From: Lachnospiraceae bacterium | GTDB lineage: Bacteria; Bacillota; Clostridia; Lachnospirales; Lachnospiraceae | Assembly: GCA_017938485.1 (NCBI GenBank) | Contig: JAGBBM010000093.1 | Span: 1 to 62,775, forward strand | Direction: 5' to 3' | Length of the DNA stretch: 62,775 nt | Shown: piece by piece, positions 25,250 through 35,438 of the stretch | Layout: every line of letters begins with the position of its first letter | Position numbering within the stretch: position 1 is the first letter of the stretch | Position numbers and translations under genes: made by a program | Notes under the pieces: generated by a model | Seen by the model: only the letters and a program-made list of their open reading frames with translations | Told to the model about the DNA's origin: nothing | Database searches by the model: none

Positions 25250-27166
25250 CTACTCTAAATTTACTAGCATATCTGTATTCTCAAGCTTTGTAGACTGATA
25301 CTTATCGAATAATTCCATAAACTCTTTTCCAGTAAGATTTTCTTTTTCAATGAGGATTTTAGCTATGGCATCTAATGTTTCCACATTATTCTTAAGAAGC
25401 ATATATGCCTTCTCATAAGATGCCTTAATCATATTCTTTACTTCCTCATCGATTAAGGTTTCTGTTTCTGCGGAACAATTTAGCATCCTTCTTCTATCAA
25501 GGTACTCACCAGTTATACCCTCAAGCTGAACCATACCAAATTTTTCTGACATTCCGTACATAGTAATCATAGTTCTAGCTGTATTGGTAGCCTTTTCTAT
25601 GTCATTGGAAGCACCTGTTGTAACTGAATCAAATTTAAGTTCCTCCGCCGCACGACCGCCAAGGCAAATTACTATTTCTTCCTCTAATTCGTTCTTACTC
25701 TGTAACTGTTTTTCTTCCTCAGGAATCTGCCACACATATCCAAGAGCTCCTGATGTTCTTGGAACGATAGTTATACGTTGTATAGGAAGTGTATGTTTTT
25801 GAAGAGCCGATACTAGTGCATGGCCAACCTCGTGGTATGCCACAATCTCTTTTTCCTTTGGACTAAGTAACTTTTCTTTCTTTTCCTTACCTGCAAAAAC
25901 CACTTCTACAGAATCCAGCAGGTCTTTTTGTGTAACAAGTACTCTTCCATTTCTTACAGCCATAAGAGCAGCCTCATTTACGATATTGGCAAGGTCTGCC
26001 CCAGATGCTCCTGCTGTTGCATTTGCAAGCTCTTTAAAATCAACGGTCTCATTCATCTTAACATTCCTTGAATGAACCTTTAATGTATCGATTCTTCCCT
26101 TTAAATCAGGCTTAGACACAATAATTCTTCTGTCAAATCTTCCCGGTCTAAGGAGAGCTTTATCAAGTACTTCTGGTCTGTTTGTAGCCGCTAGAACAAC
26201 TATTCCCTTTGAGCTATCAAATCCGTCCATCTCTGAAAGGAGCTGATTTAAGGTCTGTTCTCTTTCTGAATCTCCACCACTTCTTCTCGTATCCCTGCTT
26301 CTTCCTATAGCATCTATCTCGTCTATAAATACTATACAAGGAGCCATAGTATTAGCTTTTTTAAATAAGTCTCTTACTCTAGATGCTCCCACACCTACAT
26401 ATAGTTCCACAAATTCAGAACCGGAAAGTGAGAAGAAAGGCACCTTTGCTTCACCAGCCACAGCTTTGGCAAGCAGGGTTTTTCCTGTTCCCGGAGGTCC
26501 CACCAAAAGCGCACCTTTAGGAAGTTTTGCACCGATTTCCAAATATCGTTTTGGTTTATCCAAAAAATCAACCAATTCTTTTAAGGATTCTTTGGCTTCC
26601 TCTTGGCCAGCAACATCTGCAAAGGTTACTCCAGTTTCTTTTTGAACATATAGCTTTGCATTACTCTTTCCTGCACCAAATGCACTTGTTTTAGTAGCAC
26701 TTTTCATAACCAATGTCATAAGTATATAAAAAGCTGCTATCATTATTACATAGGAGAGGATTGTACTTATAATATAGCTTCCTCCCTCATCTATCTCCTC
26801 AAATTCCACACCTGCCGCATAAAGCCTATCTACTACATAATAATCATCTGTTCTTACTACATAATATATATCTTCATACTCTCCGTCTTCATTTTTCTCA
26901 CCGGTAGTGAAAATGATTTTATCATCATATATCGAAGCTTCTCTTACTTGTCCCTCTTCAAGCATGGTTATAAACTCATTATAGGCAACTTTTTCCTGTT
27001 TTGCCTGCTTATACATACTAATCCCTTGCCAAAATGCAAGTGTGAGGAACACAGATAAGACTAAGATAATTGTAGTTGTCGATGGTTTTTTTCTGTTATT
27101 ATTTTTGTTGTCATTCTTGTTTTCATTATTTTTTTTATTCTGATTATTGTCCGAATTATTCCCCAT
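25250..27166 (-). CDS. ftsH: ATP-dependent zinc metalloprotease FtsH
   Basis: Membrane-bound AAA+ protease degrading damaged or short-lived membrane and soluble proteins. A polar Asn/Lys-rich N-terminus (1-28) precedes helix 1 (about 30-48), an outer domain, and helix 2 (about 135-155). AAA domain: Walker A VGPPGTGKT, pore FVGV-type motif ELYVGVGASRVRDLF, Walker B CIVFIDEID, SRH ATNRPEVLDKALLRPGRFDR. Protease domain: HEVGH zinc site near residue 440 and a late Asp in SNDIEKAT. Full length, ending near FMELFDKYQ. It follows glyA by 57 bp. Confidence 0.97.
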   Translation of the reverse strand: MGNNSDNNQNKKNNENKNDNKNNNRKKPSTTTIILVLSVFLTLAFWQGISMYKQAKQEKVAYNEFITMLEEGQVREASIYDDKIIFTTGEKNEDGEYEDIYYVVRTDDYYVVDRLYAAGVEFEEIDEGGSYIISTILSYVIMIAAFYILMTLVMKSATKTSAFGAGKSNAKLYVQKETGVTFADVAGQEEAKESLKELVDFLDKPKRYLEIGAKLPKGALLVGPPGTGKTLLAKAVAGEAKVPFFSLSGSEFVELYVGVGASRVRDLFKKANTMAPCIVFIDEIDAIGRSRDTRRSGGDSEREQTLNQLLSEMDGFDSSKGIVVLAATNRPEVLDKALLRPGRFDRRIIVSKPDLKGRIDTLKVHSRNVKMNETVDFKELANATAGASGADLANIVNEAALMAVRNGRVLVTQKDLLDSVEVVFAGKEKKEKLLSPKEKEIVAYHEVGHALVSALQKHTLPIQRITIVPRTSGALGYVWQIPEEEKQLQSKNELEEEIVICLGGRAAEELKFDSVTTGASNDIEKATNTARTMITMYGMSEKFGMVQLEGITGEYLDRRRMLNCSAETETLIDEEVKNMIKASYEKAYMLLKNNVETLDAIAKILIEKENLTGKEFMELFDKYQSTKLENTDMLVNLE

Positions 27167-27223
27167 ATTATTCTCCCAATAATAAATTAAAGGGGCTACC
27201 CATTAAGAGTAACCCCTTAATAA

Positions 27224-28459
27224 TTACTTGTATAAAGGATATTTGTCTGTGATGCTCTTAACAAGTGCCATTGCCTTGTCGTTATCCTTGTCAATAACTG
27301 CTGCCTTAATTGCATCGGCAATAGTTATCATATCCTCTTCCTTAGCACCTCTAGTTGTAATAGCAGGTGTACCAAGTCTGATACCACTTGTAACAAATGG
27401 TGACTTAGGATCATTTGGTACAGTATTCTTGTTACATGTGATATGTACCGAATCAAGAAGCTTCTCAACTTCCTTACCTGTAAGGTCAAGATTCTGTAAA
27501 TCCACTAACATAAGGTGATTGTCAGTTCCACCTGATACAATCTTAAAGCCTCTTTCCATAAGAGCTGCTGCAAGTGCAGATGCATTCTTAACAACCTGCG
27601 CCTGATATGCCTTGTACTCATCTGATAAAGCTTCCTTTAAGCACACTGCCTTAGCAGCGATAACATGCATAAGTGGTCCACCCTGAATACCAGGGAATAC
27701 AGCCTTATTGAAGTTATACTTCTCATTAACCTCATTGCTTGATAAAATCATACCACCACGAGGTCCTCTTAATGTCTTGTGAGTTGTTGTTGTAGTTACA
27801 TGAGCATATGGGATTGGGCTTGCATGCTGACCAGCAGCTACAAGACCTGCGATATGAGCCATATCTACCATAAGTACTGCTCCAACCTCATCAGCTATCT
27901 CTCTAAATCTCTTGAAATCAATAGCTCTTGCATAAGCTGATGCTCCAGCTACGATAAGTTTAGGCTTACATTCCTTTGCAATACGAAGAACCTCATCATA
28001 ATCTATAAATCCATCGTCATTAACACCATATGGAACTACGTTAAAATACTTACCAGATAAGTTAACTGGTGAACCATGAGTAAGATGTCCACCATGAGCA
28101 AGATTCATACCCATAAATGTATCACCTGGCTCCATAATAGCAAAGAATGCCGCCATATTAGCCTGTGCTCCTGAGTGTGGCTGAATATTAACATATTCAC
28201 ATCCAAAGAGTTCCTTTGCTCTTTCAATTGCCAAATTCTCAACTACATCAACGTGTTCACAACCACCATAATATCTCTTTCCTGGATATCCTTCTGCATA
28301 TTTATTTGTAAGTGGGCTTCCCATAGCAGCCATAACTGCTTTTGAAACAATATTCTCTGATGCAATAAGCTCGATATTGTCATTCTGTCTGTTAATCTCA
28401 TCGGTCATAGCCGCTGCAACTTCTGGGTCAAATCCCATAACTTCGTTAAAATCGTACAT
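27224..28459 (-). CDS. glyA: serine hydroxymethyltransferase
   Basis: PLP enzyme interconverting serine and glycine while charging tetrahydrofolate with a one-carbon unit, the supply for purine and thymidylate synthesis. Motifs: [11 protein letters not shown] near residue 31, [28 protein letters not shown], the PLP lysine in [16 protein letters not shown] (about 227), and [13 protein letters not shown] near 357. Length 411. GGAGG before ATG 28459. It lies upstream of ftsH; a functional link to the purine genes at 2-4 kb is only metabolic. Confidence 0.97.
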   Translation of the reverse strand: MYDFNEVMGFDPEVAAAMTDEINRQNDNIELIASENIVSKAVMAAMGSPLTNKYAEGYPGKRYYGGCEHVDVVENLAIERAKELFGCEYVNIQPHSGAQANMAAFFAIMEPGDTFMGMNLAHGGHLTHGSPVNLSGKYFNVVPYGVNDDGFIDYDEVLRIAKECKPKLIVAGASAYARAIDFKRFREIADEVGAVLMVDMAHIAGLVAAGQHASPIPYAHVTTTTTHKTLRGPRGGMILSSNEVNEKYNFNKAVFPGIQGGPLMHVIAAKAVCLKEALSDEYKAYQAQVVKNASALAAALMERGFKIVSGGTDNHLMLVDLQNLDLTGKEVEKLLDSVHITCNKNTVPNDPKSPFVTSGIRLGTPAITTRGAKEEDMITIADAIKAAVIDKDNDKAMALVKSITDKYPLYK

Positions 28460-28549
28460 CCTATAAGTACCTCCATAATTTATTCTATCCCTAGGTCAAA
28501 TCAGCTAAAACCCAAGTGAACTTTATTATCTCATATCCAAATTTTAGTG

Positions 28550-29383
28550 TCAACTATGGTTTATATAATAATTTAACACTGCACCATATAAAATTATTTG
28601 TATGCCTATATACAACCAAATTATTATAACAATTATAGACGTAAGTCCGCCATACATATAGGACATATCCGATATATATTTAACGTAAAAAGACAATATT
28701 TTTGTCATTACAATCCAAGAAGTTGACGCAAAAACTGCCCCTATGGTCTCTTCCCTTAACCTTCCCTTTCTTGCAGGTAGCTTATAATATATCAATATAA
28801 TAAAACAAAATAAAACACCAAATGCCAACACATATCTAAAGCTTATAACAAAAAGCGCTCCCTCAGATATATAAGTATTGTTCTCTACTAATTTCTTGAT
28901 AATTTGGTCACTAAATATATCAACCAGCATAACAAGAAAGCATAGTACTAAAAAAACAAACGTATATATTATACTGAATAGTCTTGTTATTATATAATTT
29001 TTTTCTCGCTTTACCTCATATATTTTGTCTAAGCCATAGGATAATGCCTGTATGCTTTTTGCAGAAGACCATAGTGCCAAAAATACAGTTATTATAGTGA
29101 AACTTTTCCGTCCTGAATAAACCAAATCATCCACTATATAAAAAACATACTTATCAAGATTTTCCGGCACAGCATCAAGTATATATTTGAGTAATCTATT
29201 CCACAAAAAAGACACATTTGACGAAAACATGAACATTAAAAGCAAAAAAGGAAAAATTGATAAAATAATAAAGAAGGTAGTTTGTGCTGCATATGCAGAC
29301 AAACTATCCTCCTTAGCTTTTTTTACAAATGGTCTCAATATATTATAAAACCTTAATACATATGTTTTAATACAATTATACAT
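28550..29383 (-). CDS. YihY/BrkB family membrane protein
   Basis: A 277-residue inner-membrane protein with about six helices (near 28-55, 95-115, 135-160, 178-205, 212-235 and 244-268). Family signatures include SLSAYAAQTTFFIILSIFPF at the start and MYGGLTSIIVIIIWLYIG near the end. Its function is not established; the old RNase BN label for this family is considered wrong. Its ATG overlaps the stop codon of the SpoIID-like gene (TAATG), so translation is coupled. Confidence 0.9.
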   Translation of the reverse strand: MYNCIKTYVLRFYNILRPFVKKAKEDSLSAYAAQTTFFIILSIFPFLLLMFMFSSNVSFLWNRLLKYILDAVPENLDKYVFYIVDDLVYSGRKSFTIITVFLALWSSAKSIQALSYGLDKIYEVKREKNYIITRLFSIIYTFVFLVLCFLVMLVDIFSDQIIKKLVENNTYISEGALFVISFRYVLAFGVLFCFIILIYYKLPARKGRLREETIGAVFASTSWIVMTKILSFYVKYISDMSYMYGGLTSIIVIIIWLYIGIQIILYGAVLNYYINHS

Positions 29384-31692
29384 TATTCTTCATCTTTCTT
29401 ACTTTCTACTATGTATATGGATGAAAAATCAATATATGAATAATAATGTCTTAAAATATACTTGTAGTTATATCCCTCCTGGGCCAAAATCTCTGCACCA
29501 CTCTGACTCATTCCAACTCCATGACCAAAGCCTCCACCATATACAGAGAATCCCTCCTCTGTTTCCTCAACATAGTAGTATGGACTAGGTAAAGATGTCC
29601 ATCCCGTTACAGATTTACCATCCTGTCTTATAATCTGTTGATTCACAGGGGAAATAATATTTCTTATATTGGTTTGACCAGAAACTTGAATTGTAGCATT
29701 GGCACCCTTAATCTCCAACACCTTTACAACTCCACTAGAACTTCTTTCTATAATCTTAACGGATTCTATCTGTCCTAAATCTGTAATCTCTGTATCGTGC
29801 AGTCTGCCATCCTCATCTACTTCCTTAATAAACTCAGAAGATACTCTCATTCTCTCTTCCAATGCCAAGTTAATAGCTTCAGACATTTCATCATAAGTAA
29901 AATCTATGGACCACCTATAGTATGGCATATTTTTGTCAATAGTATTATAGCCTAAGCTATTTTTTATAAATTCCTTAAATACATCTTCCTCAGACAAATC
30001 CACAACATCTTTATCTAAGGTATCTAGATTCTTTCTATAATATGGATAGGACTCTCCACCCCATATATCATCATTGGTACATAAGGTCCCTGCAGATGTA
30101 GAAAAATGTAACGGCACTATCACCTTATCATTATACACTGGAACAATACCATAGGTATCATTTACAGCCTTTATACATCTATCTGTTGTTGCGACATTAT
30201 TATACAGCTGACACAACGTAGAATCATCGAGATGTGCATCATAGTCATCAAAGCTGCCATCTTTCATCTTTATATAGGCATAACCTCTTGCACAAACTGC
30301 TTCCGCCTTTAGAGCCTCCATAGAGCTATCTGTGGACATTTCACTTGAAACAACACTATATAAATATGTCTCTAGAGGCAATTCATTTATAATATGCATT
30401 CCATCCTCAAATATGTTGATTTCAATGATTCCATCATAAACTGGATTTCCACAAGAACGAGAAATACTTAAAATTTGAATGTCATCTTTGGGGTTGTCTG
30501 GTTCTATTGTTATAACATCTCCATCCTCATAATCCGTATACTTTATAGTTATAGCTTTTCCACCGCTATGGGTAGACTCTCCATCATCAGAATACTTGAT
30601 GGTTAAATCCCCCTCACAATAAAATGTAATCTCTGGTACTTTGTAAGATGTATAGTTATCATTACTTAATATGACTCTAATATTATCAGTAGTTAATTCA
30701 TCGTCGATAATACCTGCAACAATAGTGTTTCCCTCTACTATCAGCTCAACTTCAGGATATCCCTTCAAAATCCATGGGCTGTTAATACATACAGGCACTT
30801 CTCCTTGAGTTATATCGTATATCATTATATCGTCATATGTATATCCACCTTTGTTTTCAACCTGAATCTTATCTTCTGTAACTTCCAGCACTCTGGCTTT
30901 TATACTTTTTTCATATTCCTGTACATCTGTTATACCAACATTTCCCACAGACAATTGTACGAGTTTTCCAGCTGGTATATCTTCCTCTGACATAGAATAA
31001 GAAAGTACCAATTCTCTTTGAGTCTGCTTATAAAGACAAGTACATATATTTTCCTCTACAGATATAACCCACACATTGCTTAACTGTACATTTTGCTCGC
31101 TTAATCCTCGAATCTTAAAAATAACTCCGTCCTTAACGTATACGTCCAACACTTGATTTACACAATCACCTGTAAGAACTACAGCCAACTCATATTCTTC
31201 GTTTCCGTCAGATAACACGCTTTTATATTTACCGGTCTCATCAGTTTGCTCAATTACATCAAAAACAAACAAAGTCTTCATAGACAAACTGTTTATCTTT
31301 CCTGTTTTGACTATATTAAGATATATATTTTCAAATTCTTCAACAGAAACATAGTCTTCATCTACCTTACCTGCCAAAATCTCAGAATATACATCTTCTG
31401 ATAAATTTATAGTCTCCACCACAGCTTTTACATACTTTACAGTTATATAATTGCTCTTCCCAAGGGGATCAATAAGTCTTGAAAGTTCCTTTTCCTCATC
31501 ACTACTATTGGCAAGATATGCTACATCTTTCTCTATCAAGGCATATGTATAATACTCAGTATCACTATCTGCAGAATCATCTGTAGCTTTTGTTTCATTT
31601 GTTTTTTTAGGTTTAATTATCTCAGATGCAATAATAGAAAAAATTCCCAGTACCACCAAAAGTGCCACCACAGTACCAATCTTCTTTTTCAT
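29383..31692 (-). CDS. SpoIID/LytB-domain cell-wall protein
   Basis: A 769-residue secreted protein held by one N-terminal helix (about 5-25). A long, acidic region (about 40-420) of beta-rich character precedes a SpoIID domain (about 430-760): ETYLYSVVSSEM, EALKAEAVCARGYAY, STSAGTLCTND, and GGGFGHGVGMSQSGAEILA with YYSYIDF. SpoIID-type enzymes are lytic transglycosylases cutting peptidoglycan; outside sporulation, LytB relatives modify amidase action. The start at 31692 is fixed by GGAGG 8 bp upstream. The in-frame extension to 31812 runs through the structured RNA at 31719-31836 and is rejected. Confidence 0.88.
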   Translation of the reverse strand: MKKKIGTVVALLVVLGIFSIIASEIIKPKKTNETKATDDSADSDTEYYTYALIEKDVAYLANSSDEEKELSRLIDPLGKSNYITVKYVKAVVETINLSEDVYSEILAGKVDEDYVSVEEFENIYLNIVKTGKINSLSMKTLFVFDVIEQTDETGKYKSVLSDGNEEYELAVVLTGDCVNQVLDVYVKDGVIFKIRGLSEQNVQLSNVWVISVEENICTCLYKQTQRELVLSYSMSEEDIPAGKLVQLSVGNVGITDVQEYEKSIKARVLEVTEDKIQVENKGGYTYDDIMIYDITQGEVPVCINSPWILKGYPEVELIVEGNTIVAGIIDDELTTDNIRVILSNDNYTSYKVPEITFYCEGDLTIKYSDDGESTHSGGKAITIKYTDYEDGDVITIEPDNPKDDIQILSISRSCGNPVYDGIIEINIFEDGMHIINELPLETYLYSVVSSEMSTDSSMEALKAEAVCARGYAYIKMKDGSFDDYDAHLDDSTLCQLYNNVATTDRCIKAVNDTYGIVPVYNDKVIVPLHFSTSAGTLCTNDDIWGGESYPYYRKNLDTLDKDVVDLSEEDVFKEFIKNSLGYNTIDKNMPYYRWSIDFTYDEMSEAINLALEERMRVSSEFIKEVDEDGRLHDTEITDLGQIESVKIIERSSSGVVKVLEIKGANATIQVSGQTNIRNIISPVNQQIIRQDGKSVTGWTSLPSPYYYVEETEEGFSVYGGGFGHGVGMSQSGAEILAQEGYNYKYILRHYYSYIDFSSIYIVESKKDEE

Positions 31693-31718
31693 CAAATAAC
31701 CTCCAAAAAAATATATAT

Positions 31719-31836
31719 CCGGGATGCCGTTTCCTGCCTTTTGACTCCTAGCCACGCTAGGTGGGCAACCGCACGTAGTTTTCTGCCTTCCACTGCTAAG
31801 GAGGCCTGACATCCGACTACGATTTAGGAATCCCGT
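31719..31836 (-). ncRNA. unidentified structured RNA leader before the SpoIID-like gene
   Basis: GC-rich compared with its surroundings and strongly foldable on the minus strand. CGGGAT near 31836 closes with ATCCCG near 31720; inside, CGTAGT pairs with ACTACG around a GCCTCC/GGAAGGC hairpin, and a second arm holds CCTAG-CGTGG-CTAGG with GTTGCC/GGC..AAC pairing. Two similar purine-rich words, GGCAGAAAAC and GGCAGGAAAC, lie in unpaired positions. A T7 run follows and merges into the GGAGG of the gene. It does not match any riboswitch I can recall; 6S-like or a new cis-regulator are both possible. Confidence 0.55.
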
Positions 31837-32091
31837 TTAAAGTAAATGTAGGTTCAAAATAAACAGGAGTTATCGAACATTCCAGATATATATGTAATAA
31901 CGATTTCTATGTATTGATTATATAATAATTATATGTTTTTTTCAAGGTTTTATTTATCCATTTTTTGTAAATAAAACGAGGAATTATCACATTTTTTCGT
32001 CATTTTTTACAAATAGAATTATAAATGTAGCTAAATATCTCCTATTATGATATTCTAAGCTAAGAAAATAAAAAAAGAGGTACATAACACT
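31837..32091. other. AT-rich intergenic region between divergent genes
   Basis: Holds the presumed promoters of the SpoIID-like unit and phosphofructokinase, though I cannot assign a clear -35/-10 pair. A hairpin GTTTTATTT/AAATAAAAC lies at about 31946-31978. No coding potential seen. Confidence 0.5.
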
Positions 32092-33315
32092 ATGAAAAAA
32101 AATTGTATAGTTGCCCAATCTGGCGGACCTACAGTTGCTATTAACGCATCTCTCGGAGGAGTTATAGATGGCGTTATAAAGAGTTCAAAATACGATAAAA
32201 TCTACGGAGCTATCCACGGAATTCAAGGTGTATTTAAACAAGAGTTCTTAGATTTAACTGAAAGTTCTGATGAGTTTATTGACAAGTTAACTAAAACACC
32301 AGCTATGTACTTAGGCTCTTGCAGATACAAGTTACCTGACATAGAAGAAAATATCCAAGCATACAAAGATATTTTTTCTGTATTCGAGTCTATGAATATT
32401 GGAGCATTTTTCTACATCGGTGGAAATGATTCTATGGACACTGTTGCAAAGCTTGCAAAGTATGCCGAGAGTATTGGTAGCGATATAAAGATTGCTGGCG
32501 TACCTAAGACTATCGACAATGATTTAATTGAAACCGACCATACTCCTGGTTTTGGTTCTGCAGCAAAATACATTGCAGCCAGTGTTAGAGAAATGGCTTA
32601 CGACACATATATTTACGATGTTAACAGCGTGTTAATAATAGAGATTATGGGTAGAGATGCCGGATGGCTCACAGCCGCTTCAGCCCTTGCAAGAAATGAA
32701 TTCAGCAATGCTCCTCATCTAATATACTTACCTGAGGTTGCATTCGACAAAGAAACTTTTATTTCCGATATAGAAAAGCTTATGCCTACCACAAAAAACA
32801 TTATTATAGCAGTTTCTGAAGGCATTCGCGATAAAGATGGCAACTATATTTCAGCCACTACTGCTGCTGCAGACAAGTTTGGTCATGCCCAATTAAGCGG
32901 TACAGGAAAATGTCTCGAATTGCTTGTAAAAGAACGTTTGGGTGTAAAGGTTCGTTCTGTTGAAATCAATGTATTACAACGTTGTGCAGGACATATGGCA
33001 TCTGCTACAGATTTAAAAGAAAGTTTTGAATTAGGAAGTATGGCTGTTTCCCTTACCGAATCCGGAAATACAGGTTTTATGACAACCCTTACAAGAACTA
33101 ATTCAACTCCATACGAATACTCAATAGCTAGCGTACCAGTATCAAAGGTAGCTAATCAAGCAAAGGAAGTTCCTACTAACTGGATAAATGCTTCAGGTAA
33201 TGACGTAACTAAGGATATGATTGATTATATTGCTCCCCTTATTGAAGGTGAAGTGGCTGGCGATTATATAAATGGCATGGTAAACTATTTAGACATTAGT
33301 CACTTAGTGAAATAA
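32092..33315 (+). CDS. 6-phosphofructokinase, probably PPi-dependent
   Basis: Phosphorylates fructose 6-phosphate in glycolysis. N-terminal AQSGGPTVAINASLGG binds phosphate. The donor-site motif is GGNDSM (about residues 105-110) with Asp where ATP enzymes have Gly, and PKTIDND (about 140) carries Lys in place of Gly; both changes are the marks of pyrophosphate-dependent enzymes. IMGRDAGWLTA follows near 185. At 407 residues it belongs to the longer clostridial group. AGAGGTAC precedes the ATG. A simple terminator follows. The donor preference is inferred from the two residues. Confidence 0.9.
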   Translation: MKKNCIVAQSGGPTVAINASLGGVIDGVIKSSKYDKIYGAIHGIQGVFKQEFLDLTESSDEFIDKLTKTPAMYLGSCRYKLPDIEENIQAYKDIFSVFESMNIGAFFYIGGNDSMDTVAKLAKYAESIGSDIKIAGVPKTIDNDLIETDHTPGFGSAAKYIAASVREMAYDTYIYDVNSVLIIEIMGRDAGWLTAASALARNEFSNAPHLIYLPEVAFDKETFISDIEKLMPTTKNIIIAVSEGIRDKDGNYISATTAAADKFGHAQLSGTGKCLELLVKERLGVKVRSVEINVLQRCAGHMASATDLKESFELGSMAVSLTESGNTGFMTTLTRTNSTPYEYSIASVPVSKVANQAKEVPTNWINASGNDVTKDMIDYIAPLIEGEVAGDYINGMVNYLDISHLVK

Positions 33316-33319
33316 AACA

Positions 33320-33362
33320 AAAAAGAGTTATTGCAGAATTAAAATCTACAATAACTCTTTTT
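33320..33362. terminator. bidirectional terminator
   Basis: AAAAAAGAGTTATTG pairs with CAATAACTCTTTTTT over a 13-nt loop, between the convergent phosphofructokinase and LCP genes. Confidence 0.92.
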
Positions 33363-33366
33363 TACT

Positions 33367-34485
33367 TTATTTTTTCGGTGTCGGTATAATACTATAATCA
33401 ATCTCCTGCCATGGCTGTCCAACCTCTGAAACAATAGAACCACTTATATCCACTACATTCTGTGTTGGCTGATAGTTCTGGGTTCCATAAAGGAAATAAT
33501 GAAGTGCTGCAACATTTGACTCTAAATCAGTGGCAACAATAATCGAGCCCTTAGTGGCATGGTTAGGAATAGTATATGAAAATGGGAATCCTGCAGTATC
33601 AGTCATCTCATAATCAAAAAGTGCCTTTGCCAAATCATACATCTCATCTTTAGTAATACTTGTATAAATGTATGGGAATACTTCATCTATTATATTGTTG
33701 ATAGTCTTCATATCTGACTTTAAAGCCTCATCAACCATAGCAGAAAGCACTTCTCTTTGTCTTTCAGTACGAGTAATATCACCCTGGTCTGTACTTCTAA
33801 TTCTCGCATAAGCAACTGCCTGAGTACCATTTAATTTAAGGTCACCAGTCTCAAATACCCCCTCTGAATATCCACCAATAGACTGAAGCTGTTCAGTAAT
33901 ACTCATATTAAGAGATGTAAGCTCATTTTGCTCTACGCTAACTGTTACTCCTCCCAACTCATCTATGGCCAAGGTAAGAGCTTTCCAGTTTACTGCAACA
34001 AATTCTGTAATCTCAAGGTCAAGGTTAGCATTTAATGTCTTTATAGCAAGTTCAGGACCACCATATGCATAAGCTGCATTAACCTTTGCTGTAACCCCAC
34101 TACCATCCTCTATCTCAAGTAATGTGTCTCTATATATGGAAACAATTCTAACCTCTTTAGTGTCATTGTTGATACTCAAAACCATAATAGCATCACTTCT
34201 GTTACCTGCACCAAGAGAGGTATCTCTTGCATCCAAGCCAAATAAAGCTATATTGGTATAACCTTTTTGAACTTCATTGGCACCTTCATTTATAGCCAAC
34301 TCTTCTTTTTCTATCTCAAGAATCTGCACCTTTTCATACTTACTGTCTATCCAGAAATGAAAATATCCTACAACCATTACAACAAGAACTATCACTTCTA
34401 CAAGGAGTGCAATCCCCCACTTTGCGTTAGTACTAAGCCCTTTCTTCTTTGTATCTTTGCTGTTTTTATTATTTTTCTTACTCAT
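33367..34485 (-). CDS. LytR-CpsA-Psr (LCP) family wall-polymer ligase
   Basis: Transfers teichoic acid-like or polysaccharide chains from lipid carriers to peptidoglycan. A Lys/Asn-rich cytoplasmic start leads to one helix (about 22-42), then the extracellular LCP domain: IALFGLDARD (about residue 80), RSDAIMVLSI, VRIVSIYRDTLLEI, AYAYGGPELAIKTLN, YARIRSTDQGDITRTERQREVL. The Arg and Asp residues of the active site are intact. The start at 34485 has AAAGGAT upstream. It stands divergent from a glycosyltransferase/nucleotidyltransferase pair, consistent with surface glycan assembly. Confidence 0.93.
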   Translation of the reverse strand: MSKKNNKNSKDTKKKGLSTNAKWGIALLVEVIVLVVMVVGYFHFWIDSKYEKVQILEIEKEELAINEGANEVQKGYTNIALFGLDARDTSLGAGNRSDAIMVLSINNDTKEVRIVSIYRDTLLEIEDGSGVTAKVNAAYAYGGPELAIKTLNANLDLEITEFVAVNWKALTLAIDELGGVTVSVEQNELTSLNMSITEQLQSIGGYSEGVFETGDLKLNGTQAVAYARIRSTDQGDITRTERQREVLSAMVDEALKSDMKTINNIIDEVFPYIYTSITKDEMYDLAKALFDYEMTDTAGFPFSYTIPNHATKGSIIVATDLESNVAALHYFLYGTQNYQPTQNVVDISGSIVSEVGQPWQEIDYSIIPTPKK

Positions 34486-34643
34486 AACTTTTATCCTTTC
34501 AGAATTACAATCCAAACACAATGTCCTTTTTATCATACATTATTTTGCAAAAAAATACAACATATAATTATTTTCAATTGTTGTACTAAAAAAGCTATTA
34601 TGATATACTAGTGAATAATGTTTAAATTTATAAAGGTAAAATT

Positions 34644-35426
34644 ATGAGTACAGTTACAAACAAAAATATTATATGCAGTGATTCACTCTTAAGCAAAAGT
34701 GAAGTTATTGATTTGTGTGTTATTTTGCCAGCATACAACGAAGGAGTTGCAATACGAAAAAACCTTCTTACTGCATCAAAAATCATAAGTAAATTTTCAC
34801 AAAGTTATAGATTGATAGCCGTTAACGATGGAAGTAAGGATAATACTCTTTCAGAGATTCAGGCAGCTTGTAATATTGATTCACACATAACCTATATTTC
34901 CTACAAACCAAATGGAGGAAAAGGAAACGCTATTGTAACAGGTGTATCTTTTGCAAATGCCAATTATATAGCTTTTCTTGATTCGGATTTAGAACTTAGT
35001 CCCGCTATGTTAAAAGTCTTTTTACAATCCCTTAAGGAGAAAAAGGCTGACATTGCAATAGGCTCTAAGCTCCATAAACAGTCTCAGCTTGAATACCCAT
35101 TTTTCCGTAGGTTCCTCAGTATGGGATACTATTTTTTCCTTAAAATATTATTCCACTTAAAAATCAAGGATACGCAAACTGGAATCAAGCTATTTAAGTC
35201 AGAGATTATAAAGCCAATCTGCGACACTTTAGAAACTAACGGTTTTGCATTCGACATAGAGATTCTTGCAAAAGCAACAAAACGCGGATACAAGATCATA
35301 GAAATGCCAATTAAACTTAAGTTCAACAGAAGTAGAAGTGAAAAATCTCGTTTTACACTAAAGATTATTGCTAACATATTTAAAGAAACTATCAACGTAA
35401 AGAAATCACTCAAAAATTTCAAATAA
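34644..35426 (+). CDS. family 2 glycosyltransferase (dolichyl-phosphate mannose synthase-like)
   Basis: A 260-residue GT-A enzyme without membrane helices at its end. LPAYNEGVAIRKNL (about residue 30), IAVNDGSKDNTL, KPNGGKGNAIVTG, and the metal-binding AFLDSDLELSP (about 108) are typical of polyprenyl-phosphate glycosyltransferases; the KDTQTGIKLFKSE and FAFDIEILAKA segments are also conserved in that group. It probably makes a lipid-linked sugar at the membrane. The UDP-sugar pyrophosphorylase gene starts 13 bp later. Confidence 0.9.
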   Translation: MSTVTNKNIICSDSLLSKSEVIDLCVILPAYNEGVAIRKNLLTASKIISKFSQSYRLIAVNDGSKDNTLSEIQAACNIDSHITYISYKPNGGKGNAIVTGVSFANANYIAFLDSDLELSPAMLKVFLQSLKEKKADIAIGSKLHKQSQLEYPFFRRFLSMGYYFFLKILFHLKIKDTQTGIKLFKSEIIKPICDTLETNGFAFDIEILAKATKRGYKIIEMPIKLKFNRSRSEKSRFTLKIIANIFKETINVKKSLKNFK

Positions 35427-35438
35427 TTCGGAGGACGT

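Noticed and set aside
31693-31812. N-terminal extension of the SpoIID-like protein
   Set aside because: It translates the structured RNA region and gives no signal peptide; ATG 31692 has GGAGG and begins a normal signal helix.
31719-31836. Signal recognition particle RNA
   Set aside because: GTCAGG and GGAAGG words are present but not in the tetraloop and bulge arrangement of the SRP core.
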